DNA of 64,000 bases, taken from assembly GCA_963666965.1 (NCBI GenBank), contig OY762939.1:1488001-1552000 (forward strand). The letters run 5' to 3'. Positions 7,030-16,000 of this stretch are shown piece after piece. The notes beneath the pieces were generated by a model. That model did no database searches. It was not told where the DNA came from and saw only the letters and a program-made list of their open reading frames with translations. The position numbers and the translations under genes were made by a program. This stretch comes from Proruminimicrobium sp963666965 (GTDB taxonomy: Bacteria; Elusimicrobiota; Endomicrobiia; Endomicrobiales; Endomicrobiaceae). Within the stretch, counting starts at the first letter, position 1, and each line of letters begins with the position of its first letter.

Positions 7030-8112
7030 TTGAAAGAATTAAACGAAAAAAATTTAATTAAGCTTACTTTTAAACTCGCGAAAAAAGGACATTCTCTTGT
7101 TTATCCGAATCCTATGGTCGGAGCGGTCCTCGTTAAAAACGGCGAAATCATATCAACCGGATTTCATAAATTTTTCGGCGCGCCGCATGCCGAAGACGAA
7201 GCTATCAGGCTTGCCGGCAGCAAAGCCGCGGGCTCGGTTTTATACGTTAATCTTGAACCGTGCAATAACTGGGGCAAACGTCCTCCGTGCAGCGATCTGA
7301 TAATAAAATCAAAAATCAAAAAAGTAGTCTGCGCAATGGCTGATCCAAACCCTAAAACATGCGGGCTCGGTTTTGAGAAACTGCGTTCAAACGGAATTGA
7401 AGTCGTATGCGGAATACTTGAGAAGCAAGCAAAGAATTTAAATAAAAAATACATCCTTCATATCAAAAAAACAAAACCGCATATAACAATTAAATACGCT
7501 ATGTCTGCCGACGGCAAAATTGCCTCAAAAACCGGTGATTCAAAATGGATAACATGCGAAAAATCAAGAAACTTTGTGCATAAATTAAGAACAAAATACG
7601 ATGCCATAATAGTAGGCACTAATACAGTGCTCAAAGACAATCCCTTGCTCTCAAGCAGAAACAAAGGCAGAAATCCTGTAAGAGTTTTATTTGACAGAAC
7701 CCTTTCGATACCGCCGCACTATAACGTGCTTGACGGAACAATTCCGACAATAATATTTTACGACATTAAACTGAAAAAAATACCGGAACATTTTATTAAA
7801 CAGTGCGTTAAACTTATACCGGCTGATTTTAATTTGATTGAAAAAGATTTTAACGCGGTAATCGAAAAGCTCGGCGATCTGTCTTTAAAAAGAATTTTAG
7901 TCGAAGGCGGAGGAACTTTAAACGCTTCTGTTTTGGCTACAGGCAAAGTAAACGATATTTATATATTTACTGCGCCTGTTATTATAGGCGGCAGAAATGC
8001 GCTTACTCCCGTGGAAGGAAACGGAGCGGCAAAAGTATGTGAAGCTCTGCGGTTTAAAACAATAAAATTTAGAAAAATAGGAACAGACATTATGATAAGA
8101 GGTACATTTTAA
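7030..8112 (+). CDS. ribD: Bifunctional diaminohydroxyphosphoribosylaminopyrimidine deaminase / reductase RibD
   Basis: 360-aa bifunctional enzyme for the second and third steps of riboflavin synthesis: deamination of the pyrimidine, then NADPH reduction of the ribosyl side chain. The deaminase domain (about 1-145) shows the zinc motifs HAEDEA and EPCNNWGKRPPC; the reductase domain (about 150-360) shows SADGKIA, SKWIT, VGTNTVLKDNPLL and the ILVEGGGTLNAS strand. The start is a TTG at 7030 with GGAG 9 nt upstream; a TTG at 7015 in the same frame lies upstream of that site and is less likely. First gene after the FMN riboswitch. Confidence 0.95.
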   Translation: MKELNEKNLIKLTFKLAKKGHSLVYPNPMVGAVLVKNGEIISTGFHKFFGAPHAEDEAIRLAGSKAAGSVLYVNLEPCNNWGKRPPCSDLIIKSKIKKVVCAMADPNPKTCGLGFEKLRSNGIEVVCGILEKQAKNLNKKYILHIKKTKPHITIKYAMSADGKIASKTGDSKWITCEKSRNFVHKLRTKYDAIIVGTNTVLKDNPLLSSRNKGRNPVRVLFDRTLSIPPHYNVLDGTIPTIIFYDIKLKKIPEHFIKQCVKLIPADFNLIEKDFNAVIEKLGDLSLKRILVEGGGTLNASVLATGKVNDIYIFTAPVIIGGRNALTPVEGNGAAKVCEALRFKTIKFRKIGTDIMIRGTF

Positions 8113-8729
8113 TGTTTACCGGAATAATTGAAGATATCGGAAAAGTAACGTCTTTCTCCAAATCTGAACTTTCAATAGAAACAAAGCTTGACGATATAAA
8201 AAACGGAGACAGCATTGCCGTAAACGGAACGTGTCTTACCGTTAAAAATATTTCAGGCGGCGTAATATCTTTTGATTACAGTCCGACAACAAGCGACATA
8301 ACAAATATTTCTCTTTTGAAAAAAAATTCATATGTCAATCTTGAAAGGGCCCTGCAGCTTACATCAAGGCTGGGCGGACATATTCTTTCAGGACATATAG
8401 ATACTTCTGCAAAAATAACCGATTTAAGAAAAACCGGAGATTTTTATTTCATTTCTTTTGCTTCAAATGAACTGATAAACCGCTATATTGTCCTGAAAGG
8501 TTTTATTGCTGTCGACGGCATAAGCCTGACTGTTGCGCAATGCGGTGATTCTTTTTTTTCAGTCACAATGATACCGGAAACATTCGACAGAACAATTTTT
8601 AATTCAAAAAAAATAAACGATACCGTCAATATTGAAATAGACGTTTTTGCAAAATACACAGAAAAAATATTTAAAAATAAAAATAAAGAAATAACCGTTG
8701 ATCTTTTAAAAGAAAACGGATTTATTTAA
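8112..8729 (+). CDS. ribE: Riboflavin synthase alpha chain
   Basis: 205-aa trimeric riboflavin synthase, which dismutates two 6,7-dimethyl-8-ribityllumazine molecules to riboflavin. It opens with MFTGIIEDIGKV, the near-invariant start of the family, and shows the two-fold internal repeat of lumazine-binding domains: AVNGTCLTVKN in the first half and AVDGISLTVAQ in the second, with GGHILSGHID between them. The ATG shares one base with the ribD stop, so the two genes are translationally coupled. Also called ribC in some species. Confidence 0.96.
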   Translation: MFTGIIEDIGKVTSFSKSELSIETKLDDIKNGDSIAVNGTCLTVKNISGGVISFDYSPTTSDITNISLLKKNSYVNLERALQLTSRLGGHILSGHIDTSAKITDLRKTGDFYFISFASNELINRYIVLKGFIAVDGISLTVAQCGDSFFSVTMIPETFDRTIFNSKKINDTVNIEIDVFAKYTEKIFKNKNKEITVDLLKENGFI

Positions 8730-8741
8730 GAGGTTAAAAAA

Positions 8742-9974
8742 ATGAAAGCACCCGGAAAATCAAAATTTTCTACGATTGAAAGCGCCGTAAAAGATATCAA
8801 AAACGGCAAAATGATTATAGTAGTCGATGACCCTAACAGAGAAAATGAGGGAGATCTTGTTTGTTCTGCTCAGAAAGTGACTCCTCAGATGATCAACTTT
8901 ATGACAAAATTCGCAAGAGGGCTTGTCTGCGTGCCGGTAAAAGGAGAAAGACTTGATAAACTTGAAATTAAAGTCGCCGAGAAAAAACACGGAGTTATTT
9001 CCCACGATAAAATAAGCTGCGCCTTTACAGAATCAGTTGACTATAAAAAAGGAACAACAACGGGCATATCGGCATACGACAGGGCAAAAACGATAAGAGC
9101 TCTTGCAGATGATTTGAGTAAACCGTCGGATTTTGAAAGACCGGGACATATTTTCCCTTTAAGATACAAAGAGGGCGGAGTTCTTGTAAGAGCAGGTCAT
9201 ACCGAAGCATCCGTAGACCTTGCCATTTTGGCAAGACTTGACGGCTCTGCCGTAATATGCGAGATAATGAAAGATGACGGCACAATGGCAAGACTTCCGG
9301 ATCTTTTCGTGTTTGCAAAAAAACACAATCTGAAAATAATTACCGTTGAAGAACTCATAAAATACAGAAGACGCAATGAAAAACTCGTAAAAGAAGTCGT
9401 AAGTGTAAATTTTCCGACAAAACACGGCACTTTCAAACTGTCTCTTTTTGAAGATAAAATAAAAAAAGAAACTCATCTTGCGATAATAAAAGGCGACGTC
9501 AAAAACAAAAAAAATGTTCTTGTCAGAGTACATTCGTCATGTGAAACCGGAGATATTTTTCATTCTTTGAAATGCGACTGCGGAGAACAGCTTGAACAGG
9601 CTTTATCTATGATCGAAAAAGAAGGACTCGGTGTAGTTCTTTATATGCACCAGGAAGGAAGAGGAATCGGTCTTACAAACAAACTTAAAGCATATAAACT
9701 GCAGGAAGAAGGAATGGATACGGTAGAAGCAAACGTAGCGCTCGGTTTTGCTCCGGATCTGAGAGATTACGGTGTAGGGGCCCAAATACTGTGCGAACTT
9801 GGAATATCAAGCATAAAACTTATGACAAACAACCCGAGAAAAATAATAGGGTTAAACGGATACGGTTTGAAAATAACAGGAAGAGTCCCGATAGAAATAC
9901 CATCGAATAAAATAAACAGACGTTATCTGAAAACAAAAAAAGACAAAATGGGACATATTTTACAAAAGATTTAA
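8742..9974 (+). CDS. ribBA: Bifunctional 3,4-dihydroxy-2-butanone-4-phosphate synthase / GTP cyclohydrolase II
   Basis: 410-aa fusion that starts both branches of riboflavin synthesis. The N-terminal DHBP synthase half (about 8-210) has DDPNRENEGDLV, TGISAYDRA, and RPGHIFPLRYKEGGVL with RAGHTEASVDLA. The C-terminal GTP cyclohydrolase II half has the zinc-binding ETGDIFHSLKCDCGEQL, the catalytic QEGRGIGL, and the final NNPRKIIGL. Both active sites look intact, so both activities are expected. It lies 12 nt after ribE and 11 nt before ribH; the ribosome-binding site is AAGAGG. Confidence 0.97.
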   Translation: MKAPGKSKFSTIESAVKDIKNGKMIIVVDDPNRENEGDLVCSAQKVTPQMINFMTKFARGLVCVPVKGERLDKLEIKVAEKKHGVISHDKISCAFTESVDYKKGTTTGISAYDRAKTIRALADDLSKPSDFERPGHIFPLRYKEGGVLVRAGHTEASVDLAILARLDGSAVICEIMKDDGTMARLPDLFVFAKKHNLKIITVEELIKYRRRNEKLVKEVVSVNFPTKHGTFKLSLFEDKIKKETHLAIIKGDVKNKKNVLVRVHSSCETGDIFHSLKCDCGEQLEQALSMIEKEGLGVVLYMHQEGRGIGLTNKLKAYKLQEEGMDTVEANVALGFAPDLRDYGVGAQILCELGISSIKLMTNNPRKIIGLNGYGLKITGRVPIEIPSNKINRRYLKTKKDKMGHILQKI

Positions 9975-9985
9975 GGAGATAAAAA

Positions 9986-10447
9986 ATGAAAACAATTAAC
10001 GGTCAGTTAAACTCTGAAGGGAAAAAATTTGCTCTTGTGGTTTCAAGATTTAATGAATTTATTACAAACAAACTTGTTTCGGGATCTGTTGATATGCTCG
10101 TAAGACACGGTGCAAAAGAAGAAGATGTTACGACAATATGGGTGCCGGGCGCTTTTGAAATTCCGGCTGTGGCAAAAAAACTTGCCGATTCTTCAAAATA
10201 TGATGCCGTAATATGTCTCGGATGCGTCATCAGAGGCGCGACTCCTCATTTTGACTATGTTTCTTCGGAAGTTTCAAAAGGAGTGGCATCTGTAGGTATT
10301 TCAAGCAAAATCCCTGTAGTGTTTGGAGTCTTAACTACAGACAGCATAGAACAAGCTATTGAAAGAGCCGGAACAAAGGCAGGCAACAAAGGAAGCGATG
10401 CTGCCCTTACTGCAATAGAAATGGTAAGTTTGTATTCGCAGATTTAA
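9986..10447 (+). CDS. ribH: 6,7-dimethyl-8-ribityllumazine synthase
   Basis: 153-aa lumazine synthase condensing the pyrimidine from RibD with the four-carbon unit from RibBA; family members form pentamers or icosahedral shells. Motifs are VVSRFNEFIT near the start, the WVPGAFEIP substrate loop, CLGCVIRGATPHFDYV with the catalytic His, and PVVFGVLTTDSIEQA. AAGGAG precedes the ATG. Last gene of the operon. The 54 bp to the convergent htpX gene contain only a weak hairpin (CATTTG/CAAATG) and no convincing terminator. Confidence 0.97.
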   Translation: MKTINGQLNSEGKKFALVVSRFNEFITNKLVSGSVDMLVRHGAKEEDVTTIWVPGAFEIPAVAKKLADSSKYDAVICLGCVIRGATPHFDYVSSEVSKGVASVGISSKIPVVFGVLTTDSIEQAIERAGTKAGNKGSDAALTAIEMVSLYSQI

Positions 10448-10501
10448 TCATTTGACATAGAGATCATTTGGAAGAAAAATTACAAATGTGACGGCAGGTA
10501 A

Positions 10502-11479
10502 TTATTGTCTGTAAACACCGTCCATTTCCTCAAGAGCTTTGATTCTGTCAGCAACCGGCGGATGCGTTGAAAAAATACCGGCCAGAGAATCAAATAAGTT
10601 TATATTTTCTCTTAACGGATTTTCTATGCACATATGAGACATTGATTCTTTTCCCTGAAAAGCCTCGACGCGCGGATTTTGAGTTATTTTTTTCAGAGCT
10701 GAAATTAACCCTTGTGGATTTCTTGTCAATAAAGCAGCCGTTGCATCTGCCTGATATTCTCTTCTTCTTGAAATTGCAAGCCTGATTAAAGGAGCAATAA
10801 CAGTACCGTATAAATAGAGTATCAGTCCTATTATAAAAATTATAACGGCTCCCTTATTTCTGCCTTTGCCTCTTGAAGGCATCCTCATCAATAAATTGCC
10901 GACAAGAGTAAAAAAACCTATAACTAAAATTATAATAAGCATAAGTTTCGTATCGCTGTTTTCAATATGCGCCGTTTCATGCGCTATTACGCCTTCAAGC
11001 TCCGTTTTATCAAGTTTTTCTATCAGTCCCGATGTCAGCGCTATATAAGAGTTTTGGGGATTTCTGCCCGTGGCAAAAGCGTTTAAAGCCGAATCTTCGA
11101 TTATGTATGTTTTTGGAGCAGGAATCCCTGCCGTTATTGCGGTATTTTCAACTATCCTTATTATTTCTTTATCCTTGTCAGTATCTGCCTCGCGGGAATT
11201 TAAAGATGATAATATAAATTTATGTCCCGAATAGTAAGCTATCAGCGTCCACAATGCAGAAAAAACTAAAACAATGCCGAACACATAAAAAAAATAAGCG
11301 CCGGCATAATTAAAAACAGATTGAACGGAAACAATCCCATACTTCTGTTCGGCCATATAAAAATATGAGAACAGAAGCATCGAAAAATAGGTAATAACAG
11401 CAAGACTCAACGGAAATAAAGCTATCAATAAAATAGTTTTTCTTGTGTTCGAATCTATAAAATCGTAAGTCGTTTTCAT
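10502..11479 (-). CDS. htpX: M48 family membrane metalloprotease HtpX-like
   Basis: 325-aa integral membrane zinc metalloprotease. Two membrane segments near residues 15-40 and 60-85 precede the active-site helix IAHETAHIENSD (HExxH); two more follow at about 180-200 and 210-240, and the third zinc ligand is the Glu of RRREYQADATAAL. FATGRNPQNSYIAL is another family landmark. Members degrade misfolded inner-membrane proteins. The gene lies 3 nt after lemA; LemA-HtpX pairs are common and probably work together on envelope stress, although LemA's function is unknown. Confidence 0.92.
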   Translation of the reverse strand: MKTTYDFIDSNTRKTILLIALFPLSLAVITYFSMLLFSYFYMAEQKYGIVSVQSVFNYAGAYFFYVFGIVLVFSALWTLIAYYSGHKFILSSLNSREADTDKDKEIIRIVENTAITAGIPAPKTYIIEDSALNAFATGRNPQNSYIALTSGLIEKLDKTELEGVIAHETAHIENSDTKLMLIIILVIGFFTLVGNLLMRMPSRGKGRNKGAVIIFIIGLILYLYGTVIAPLIRLAISRRREYQADATAALLTRNPQGLISALKKITQNPRVEAFQGKESMSHMCIENPLRENINLFDSLAGIFSTHPPVADRIKALEEMDGVYRQ

Positions 11480-11482
11480 TTT

Positions 11483-12049
11483 TTAAAATGATACTTTTAC
11501 AGGATTTTTGGCAGCTTGTTCATTTTCATCCAATTCAAAGAATTTCTGTTTTTCAAAATTAAACATATTGGCGACGATATTGCTCGGAAAGAGTTCTATT
11601 TTTGTATTTAATGACAGCACATTAGCGTTATAGAATCTTCTTGAAGCCTGTATTTTATTTTCAGTATCGACAAGTTCTCTTTGAAGTTCAAGAAAATTAA
11701 CATTGGCTTTCAAATCCGGATAATTTTCGCTAAGCGCAAATAAAGATTTTAAAGTGCCGCTTAATATATTTTCATTTTTAGCCTGTTCTTCTATCGAAGC
11801 GCTGCTCGCCGACATTGCCATATTTCTTGCTTTAATTACGGCTTCGAGCGTATTTTTTTCGTGTGCTGCATATCCTTTTACGGTTTCAACAAGATTGGGA
11901 ATAAGATCATACCTTCTTTTCAACAGAACTTCTATGTCGCTCCAAGCCTCTTTAACCCTGTTTTTCAAAACTATGAATCTGTTATAAGAACTCCATAAAA
12001 ATGTTCCCGCTCCCACAACTATGATAATCAAAATATATAACGCTGTCAT
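11483..12049 (-). CDS. lemA: LemA family protein
   Basis: 188-aa LemA protein: an N-terminal membrane segment (residues 3-20) with a short outside end, then a four-helix bundle. Family landmarks are YNRFIVLKNRVKEAWSDIEV, LLKRRYDLIPNLVETVKGY, YPDLKANVNFLELQREL and ENKIQASRRFYN. Function is unproven; the protein is usually encoded with HtpX, as here. A clear promoter and AAAGGAGG ribosome-binding site lie upstream, so lemA-htpX is a separate transcription unit that reads away from the end of priA. Confidence 0.92.
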   Translation of the reverse strand: MTALYILIIIVVGAGTFLWSSYNRFIVLKNRVKEAWSDIEVLLKRRYDLIPNLVETVKGYAAHEKNTLEAVIKARNMAMSASSASIEEQAKNENILSGTLKSLFALSENYPDLKANVNFLELQRELVDTENKIQASRRFYNANVLSLNTKIELFPSNIVANMFNFEKQKFFELDENEQAAKNPVKVSF

Positions 12050-12081
12050 TCGTTGCCTCCTTTGGTTTATTATTTGTGCTA

Positions 12082-12110
12082 ATTCTATAAACTTTTATAT
12101 TTTTTTACAA
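12082..12110 (-). promoter_or_regulatory. Promoter of lemA-htpX
   Basis: On the minus strand TTGTAA (12110-12105), 17-bp spacer, TAGAAT (12087-12082), about 33 nt upstream of the lemA start. It occupies nearly the whole gap between priA and lemA. Confidence 0.6.
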
Positions 12111-12115
12111 ATTTT

Positions 12116-14101
12116 TTAAAGAAGATTGCTTGGGTCCAATTCGATGCTCATGTAACTGTCTGCAGGAATTTTCAAAAGGGAAGCCGTCTCAAGTATTTTT
12201 TTTATTTCTTCTTTTTTTCCCTTTAAAATTATCTGCCATCTGTATGTGCCGTTTTGTCTGGCTATATATGACTGTGAAGGACCCAGCAGAGATACTTTAT
12301 AACCTGATGAGTTTATTTGCTTCTCAAGATAATCGTATACCTGCCTGATAAAATCAAAACTTTTTTTATCTTCCTTGTTTCTGACCGTAAGTTTTGCTAT
12401 ATCGCAAAAAGGAGGATATACAAGTTCGCGTCTGAACTCTATTTCCTGATTATAAAATTTTTTATAATTATACTGCCTTGCGTTTTCCAATGCATAATTG
12501 TCAGAATGTTTTGTCTGAACCAAAACTCTGCCTTTTATATCTGCTCTGCCGCATCTTCCCGCCACCTGGGTAATCAGCTGAAATGTTCTCTCCGAAGAAC
12601 GAAAATCCGGAAGATAAAGAGATGTGTCGGCATCAACTACGCAGACAAGCGAAACTCTAGAAAAATCAAAACCTTTTGCAACCATCTGAGTTCCTATCAA
12701 AATATCGTATTCTTCATTTTTGACGCCTTCATAAAATTTCAAATAAACATCTCTGCCTGTAGCAGTATCGGCATCCAGTCTGAATATGCCGGCATGAGGA
12801 AGCATATGTCTGAGTTCCTCTTCGACTTTTTGTGTTCCGGCTCCGAAAATAATAAATTCTTTGCCGCCGCACTTTTTGCATTTTACCGGAAATTTTGACT
12901 CTGCTCCGCAATAATGGCATTTAAGCGATTCAGGTTTTTTATGATATACCATTGAAACAGAACAATTCTGACATTGGTAAACTGTATCGCATTTTTTGCA
13001 CATAAGCGTCGGTGAAAAACCTCTTCTGTTTAAAAAAACTATAATTTGTTCACGTCTGGCAAGAGCCTGTTTTATTGCAGATATCATCTTATTTGAAAGA
13101 ACTGATGCTTTATTTCTTATTTCTTTCAGCGAGATCATTTCTATTACGGGAAGTTTTTTATTATCTATTCTTTCGGGAAGTTCCAGCAGTTTTAAATGTC
13201 CGTCAAGCGTTTTTTTATAAGTTTCAACAGCCGGAGTAGCCGAACCGAAAATGCAGACCCCTTTGTTATACTGCGCCCTCCACAAAGCTATTTCTTTAGC
13301 GTCATAGCACGGTTTATTATCCTGTTTATACGTTGATTCATGTTCCTCATCTATAACTACAAGCCCTAAATTGTTAAAAGGAAGAAAAACTGCGGATCTT
13401 GCTCCTATAACTATTTTTATTTTACCGTTTTTTACGGAATCAAATATTCTGTATTTCTTTATAAGAGATATTCCGCTGTGCCACAATTCTGCAATATCCC
13501 CGAATCTTTTTTTTATTATATTTACAAACTGCGGAGTCAGTGAAATTTCAGGCAGAAGAAAAATGGCAGTTTTTCCCTCATCAAGAGTCTTTCTTATAGC
13601 CCTTAAATAAACTTCCGTTTTGCCGGAACCTGTTACTCCGTGAAGAAGAAAATTAATATTTTTCCCTGATGTCAACGATACATATATTTCATCAAGAGCT
13701 GCCTGCTGATATTGAGTTATTTGGAATTCAGGCTCTTCCGTCTGCGTCTCTTTTGATTTTTTTTCCGATTTTCTTTTTTTCGGTATTTTCATTGATACCG
13801 GCACTATAGTCGAAAGGGCTTCTCCGGCGGAACAAAGATATTTTTCGGAAAGCCACAAAGCCATTTCTTTTGTTTCTCTTGATATTACCGGTTCTTCGTC
13901 TATTATTTTTGTTACTGTTTTAAATTTTATTTTATCATTATTGATTTCTTTTACAGCCACGGCATAGCCGGTAACAGTTCTTGTTCCAAAAGGAACCACA
14001 ACTCTTCTGTCCACGGCATCTTTAAAATCAATGTTTTCCGGAAGAAGATAATAGAACGATTTATTTAAAGGAATGGGAATGATTACTTCTAAAAGTTTCA
14101 T
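12116..14101 (-). CDS. priA: Primosomal replication restart helicase PriA
   Basis: 661-aa 3'-5' DNA helicase that reloads the replisome at stalled forks. The N-terminal DNA-binding domain (about 1-110) is followed by a superfamily 2 helicase core: Walker A GVTGSGKTEVYL near residue 155, DEEH near 245 and GSATPAVE. The zinc-binding insertion near 365-405 has four CxxC-type pairs, including CKKCDTVYQCQNC and CKKCGG. The C-terminal motifs IGTQMVAKGFDF and QVAGRCGRADIKG are present. Normal length, apparently intact. One nt after the uracil-DNA glycosylase stop, at the distal end of the long atp-led gene run. Confidence 0.96.
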   Translation of the reverse strand: MKLLEVIIPIPLNKSFYYLLPENIDFKDAVDRRVVVPFGTRTVTGYAVAVKEINNDKIKFKTVTKIIDEEPVISRETKEMALWLSEKYLCSAGEALSTIVPVSMKIPKKRKSEKKSKETQTEEPEFQITQYQQAALDEIYVSLTSGKNINFLLHGVTGSGKTEVYLRAIRKTLDEGKTAIFLLPEISLTPQFVNIIKKRFGDIAELWHSGISLIKKYRIFDSVKNGKIKIVIGARSAVFLPFNNLGLVVIDEEHESTYKQDNKPCYDAKEIALWRAQYNKGVCIFGSATPAVETYKKTLDGHLKLLELPERIDNKKLPVIEMISLKEIRNKASVLSNKMISAIKQALARREQIIVFLNRRGFSPTLMCKKCDTVYQCQNCSVSMVYHKKPESLKCHYCGAESKFPVKCKKCGGKEFIIFGAGTQKVEEELRHMLPHAGIFRLDADTATGRDVYLKFYEGVKNEEYDILIGTQMVAKGFDFSRVSLVCVVDADTSLYLPDFRSSERTFQLITQVAGRCGRADIKGRVLVQTKHSDNYALENARQYNYKKFYNQEIEFRRELVYPPFCDIAKLTVRNKEDKKSFDFIRQVYDYLEKQINSSGYKVSLLGPSQSYIARQNGTYRWQIILKGKKEEIKKILETASLLKIPADSYMSIELDPSNLL

Positions 14102-14102
14102 G

Positions 14103-14828
14103 CTATCCCTGTTTCAAAAAGGATAAAACAGCTTTCATATCCTGCCAAGTGTCTTTTTTTAAATTAGGATTTCTCAATAAAGCCGCCGGATGATACGTCG
14201 GCATAAGTTTTATTCCGTTATAAACGCTGAATTTACCTCTTAAATTGCTTATGGTTTCTTCTGTATCCAACAAACATCTTGTCGAAGAAGATCCTAAAGT
14301 AATTATAACTTTAGGTGATATTATTTCTATCTGTTTATCAAGATACGGCTTACAGGCCGCCATTTCATCCTGCGTCGGAGGTCTGTCGTTATTACTGAGT
14401 TCAGGATTTGACGAATCTTTCATAGGATGACATTTGACTATATTTGCTATATATACCGATTGCCTTGTATGTCCCATGGCTTCTATTATTTTATCAAGTA
14501 AAGCCCCTGCTCGTCCTATAAAAGGCTCTCCTTTATGGTCTTCCTTAAATCCCGGGCCTTCTCCTACAAACATAATTTCGGCATTCGGATTTCCGACTCC
14601 GAAAACAAAATTAAGCTTCGTTTCTCCGAGTCCGCATTTTTTGCATGAACATATTTTTTTTCTGTAAGCTTCCAGCAAATCAGCCGCAGGCAACGATTGT
14701 TTTGATTGTTTACGAACGGCACCGGCGGAAAATTTCCCATCGCGGGCAACTTCATCTTCTCCCCAGTTTTTTATTTCGCTAACTGCGGTTTTTGCCAGTT
14801 TTATTACATTCAATTTCCGTGATTTCAT
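14103..14828 (-). CDS. udg: Family 4 (Fe-S) uracil-DNA glycosylase
   Basis: 241-aa type 4 uracil-DNA glycosylase, which starts base-excision repair by removing uracil from DNA. The four iron-sulfur Cys are visible: CKKC near residue 60, VKCHP near 125 and EMAACKPYL near 155. Catalytic motif 1 is VGEGPGFKEDHKGEPFIG and motif 2 is PTYHPAALLRNP. The first 50 or so residues are an extra, charged N-terminal extension compared with the usual 190-220 aa family length. The ATG lies 50 nt inside the end of coaB and has GAGA upstream, so a later start cannot be excluded. Confidence 0.9.
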   Translation of the reverse strand: MKSRKLNVIKLAKTAVSEIKNWGEDEVARDGKFSAGAVRKQSKQSLPAADLLEAYRKKICSCKKCGLGETKLNFVFGVGNPNAEIMFVGEGPGFKEDHKGEPFIGRAGALLDKIIEAMGHTRQSVYIANIVKCHPMKDSSNPELSNNDRPPTQDEMAACKPYLDKQIEIISPKVIITLGSSSTRCLLDTEETISNLRGKFSVYNGIKLMPTYHPAALLRNPNLKKDTWQDMKAVLSFLKQG

Positions 14829-15435
14829 TTATAATCTCTTTCGCTATATATTTTTTTGATGATATTTTCAATTCTTTAATTTTGCCGCATTTAAAAATAA
14901 AAAACGGTTTTGATTTTTCGGAAGATATAGTATCAACTCCGTTTGCCACTATCATATCAAGTTTTTTTTCTTTGAGTTTTGATTTTGCATATTCCATCAT
15001 GTTATCGGTTTCAAGCGCAAAACCTATAATTTTTCTGCTGCCTTTATGCTTTGCCGCATATCCTATTATATCCGGATTTTTTTTCAGTTTCAAAACAATA
15101 ATATTTTTATTTTTTTTAATCTTGCTTTTTGAAAAAGCAACAGGGGAATAATCCGAAACCGCCGCAACTCCTATAAAAATATCGGCGAATTTTAAATTTT
15201 TTTTCACAGCTTCAAACATTTGTTTAGCGCTTACAACATTGATAACCCTGCACTTTTGAGATGATTCTATCTTATCGGAAGAAACACCCTGCACCGCTAT
15301 GATGTTAAAACCTTTTTTGACTGCCGCTTGGGCAATCTCTTTTCCCATTTTACCCGAAGATGCATTTGAAATAAACCTTACGGGATCAATATATTCTCTG
15401 GTAGGTCCTGTTGTTATGAGAATTGTTTTCGTCAT
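14779..15435 (-). CDS. coaB: Phosphopantothenate-cysteine ligase (stand-alone CoaB)
   Basis: 218-aa protein corresponding to the C-terminal half of the usual CoaBC fusion. It joins 4'-phosphopantothenate and cysteine in coenzyme A synthesis. Motifs are ITTGPTREYIDPVRFISN and SSGKMGKEIA (nucleotide site), AAVSDYSP, KLKKNPDII and GFALETDN. It lies 17 nt after coaC in a different reading frame with no good ribosome-binding site. The upstream frame is open for at least ten codons before the ATG, so either a natural gene split or a frameshifted fusion is possible. C-terminal 50 nt overlap the next gene. Confidence 0.88.
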   Translation of the reverse strand: MTKTILITTGPTREYIDPVRFISNASSGKMGKEIAQAAVKKGFNIIAVQGVSSDKIESSQKCRVINVVSAKQMFEAVKKNLKFADIFIGVAAVSDYSPVAFSKSKIKKNKNIIVLKLKKNPDIIGYAAKHKGSRKIIGFALETDNMMEYAKSKLKEKKLDMIVANGVDTISSEKSKPFFIFKCGKIKELKISSKKYIAKEIINEITEIECNKTGKNRS

Positions 15436-15452
15436 AGATTTTTTACCGTTTT

Positions 15453-15998
15453 TCAGGATATCTCGGCAACTATATTTTGAACTATAGTATCAACGTCGGC
15501 TAAATTTCCGTTGCCGGTGATTCCGCAGGCAAGTTTTCCGATTTTTGTATCGGTAAATTTATAACCGTATTCTTTAAGCGTTTGTATATTTTTTTGAGTT
15601 GCTTCATGAGAAAGCATATTCGAATTCATCGCAGGACAAACTAAAACTTTAGATTTAGTTGCAAGGACGGTTGAACAGACAAGATTATCGGCAAAACCAT
15701 GTGCAAGTTTGGCTATTGTATTGGCCGTAGCCGGAACAACAACAACGATATCGGCCTTTTTTGCAAGAGAAACATGTTCTATTTCCCACGAAGAAATATC
15801 AAACATATCGGTATAAACTTTATTATTTGACAAAGTTTGAAACGTAAGAGGAGTTACAAATTTTACCGCACTTTCGGTCATAACACATGTAACGGAAGCA
15901 TCAAGAGCAATAAGTCTGCGCGTTAAATCACAGACTTTATACACTGCAATGCCTCCGCAGATGCACAACACGACATTTTTATTTTTAAGAGTCGCCAT
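15453..15998 (-). CDS. coaC: Phosphopantothenoylcysteine decarboxylase (stand-alone CoaC)
   Basis: 181-aa flavoprotein of the HFCD family, corresponding to the N-terminal half of CoaBC; it decarboxylates phosphopantothenoylcysteine using FMN. Landmarks are GGIAVYKVCDLTRRL near the start, the catalytic His in WEIEHVSLAKKAD, VVVPATANTIAKLAHGFADN (FMN and PxTANT motif), PAMNSNML, and the substrate-recognition loop with Cys in GKLACG. Complete active site. The gene stops with TGA where fused proteins continue into the ligase; see coaB. Upstream neighbour is the omega subunit gene, 2 nt away. Confidence 0.9.
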   Translation of the reverse strand: MATLKNKNVVLCICGGIAVYKVCDLTRRLIALDASVTCVMTESAVKFVTPLTFQTLSNNKVYTDMFDISSWEIEHVSLAKKADIVVVVPATANTIAKLAHGFADNLVCSTVLATKSKVLVCPAMNSNMLSHEATQKNIQTLKEYGYKFTDTKIGKLACGITGNGNLADVDTIVQNIVAEIS

Positions 15999-16000
15999 AT

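Noticed and set aside
10448..10501. Possible terminator between ribH and htpX (CATTTG/CAAATG)
   Set aside because: Only six base pairs with a 12-nt loop and no T-run.
12317..12898. Plus-strand open frame of 193 codons opposite priA
   Set aside because: Shadow of a well-identified gene; composition is Phe/Ile/Cys/Ser-rich as expected of antisense to AT-rich coding DNA.
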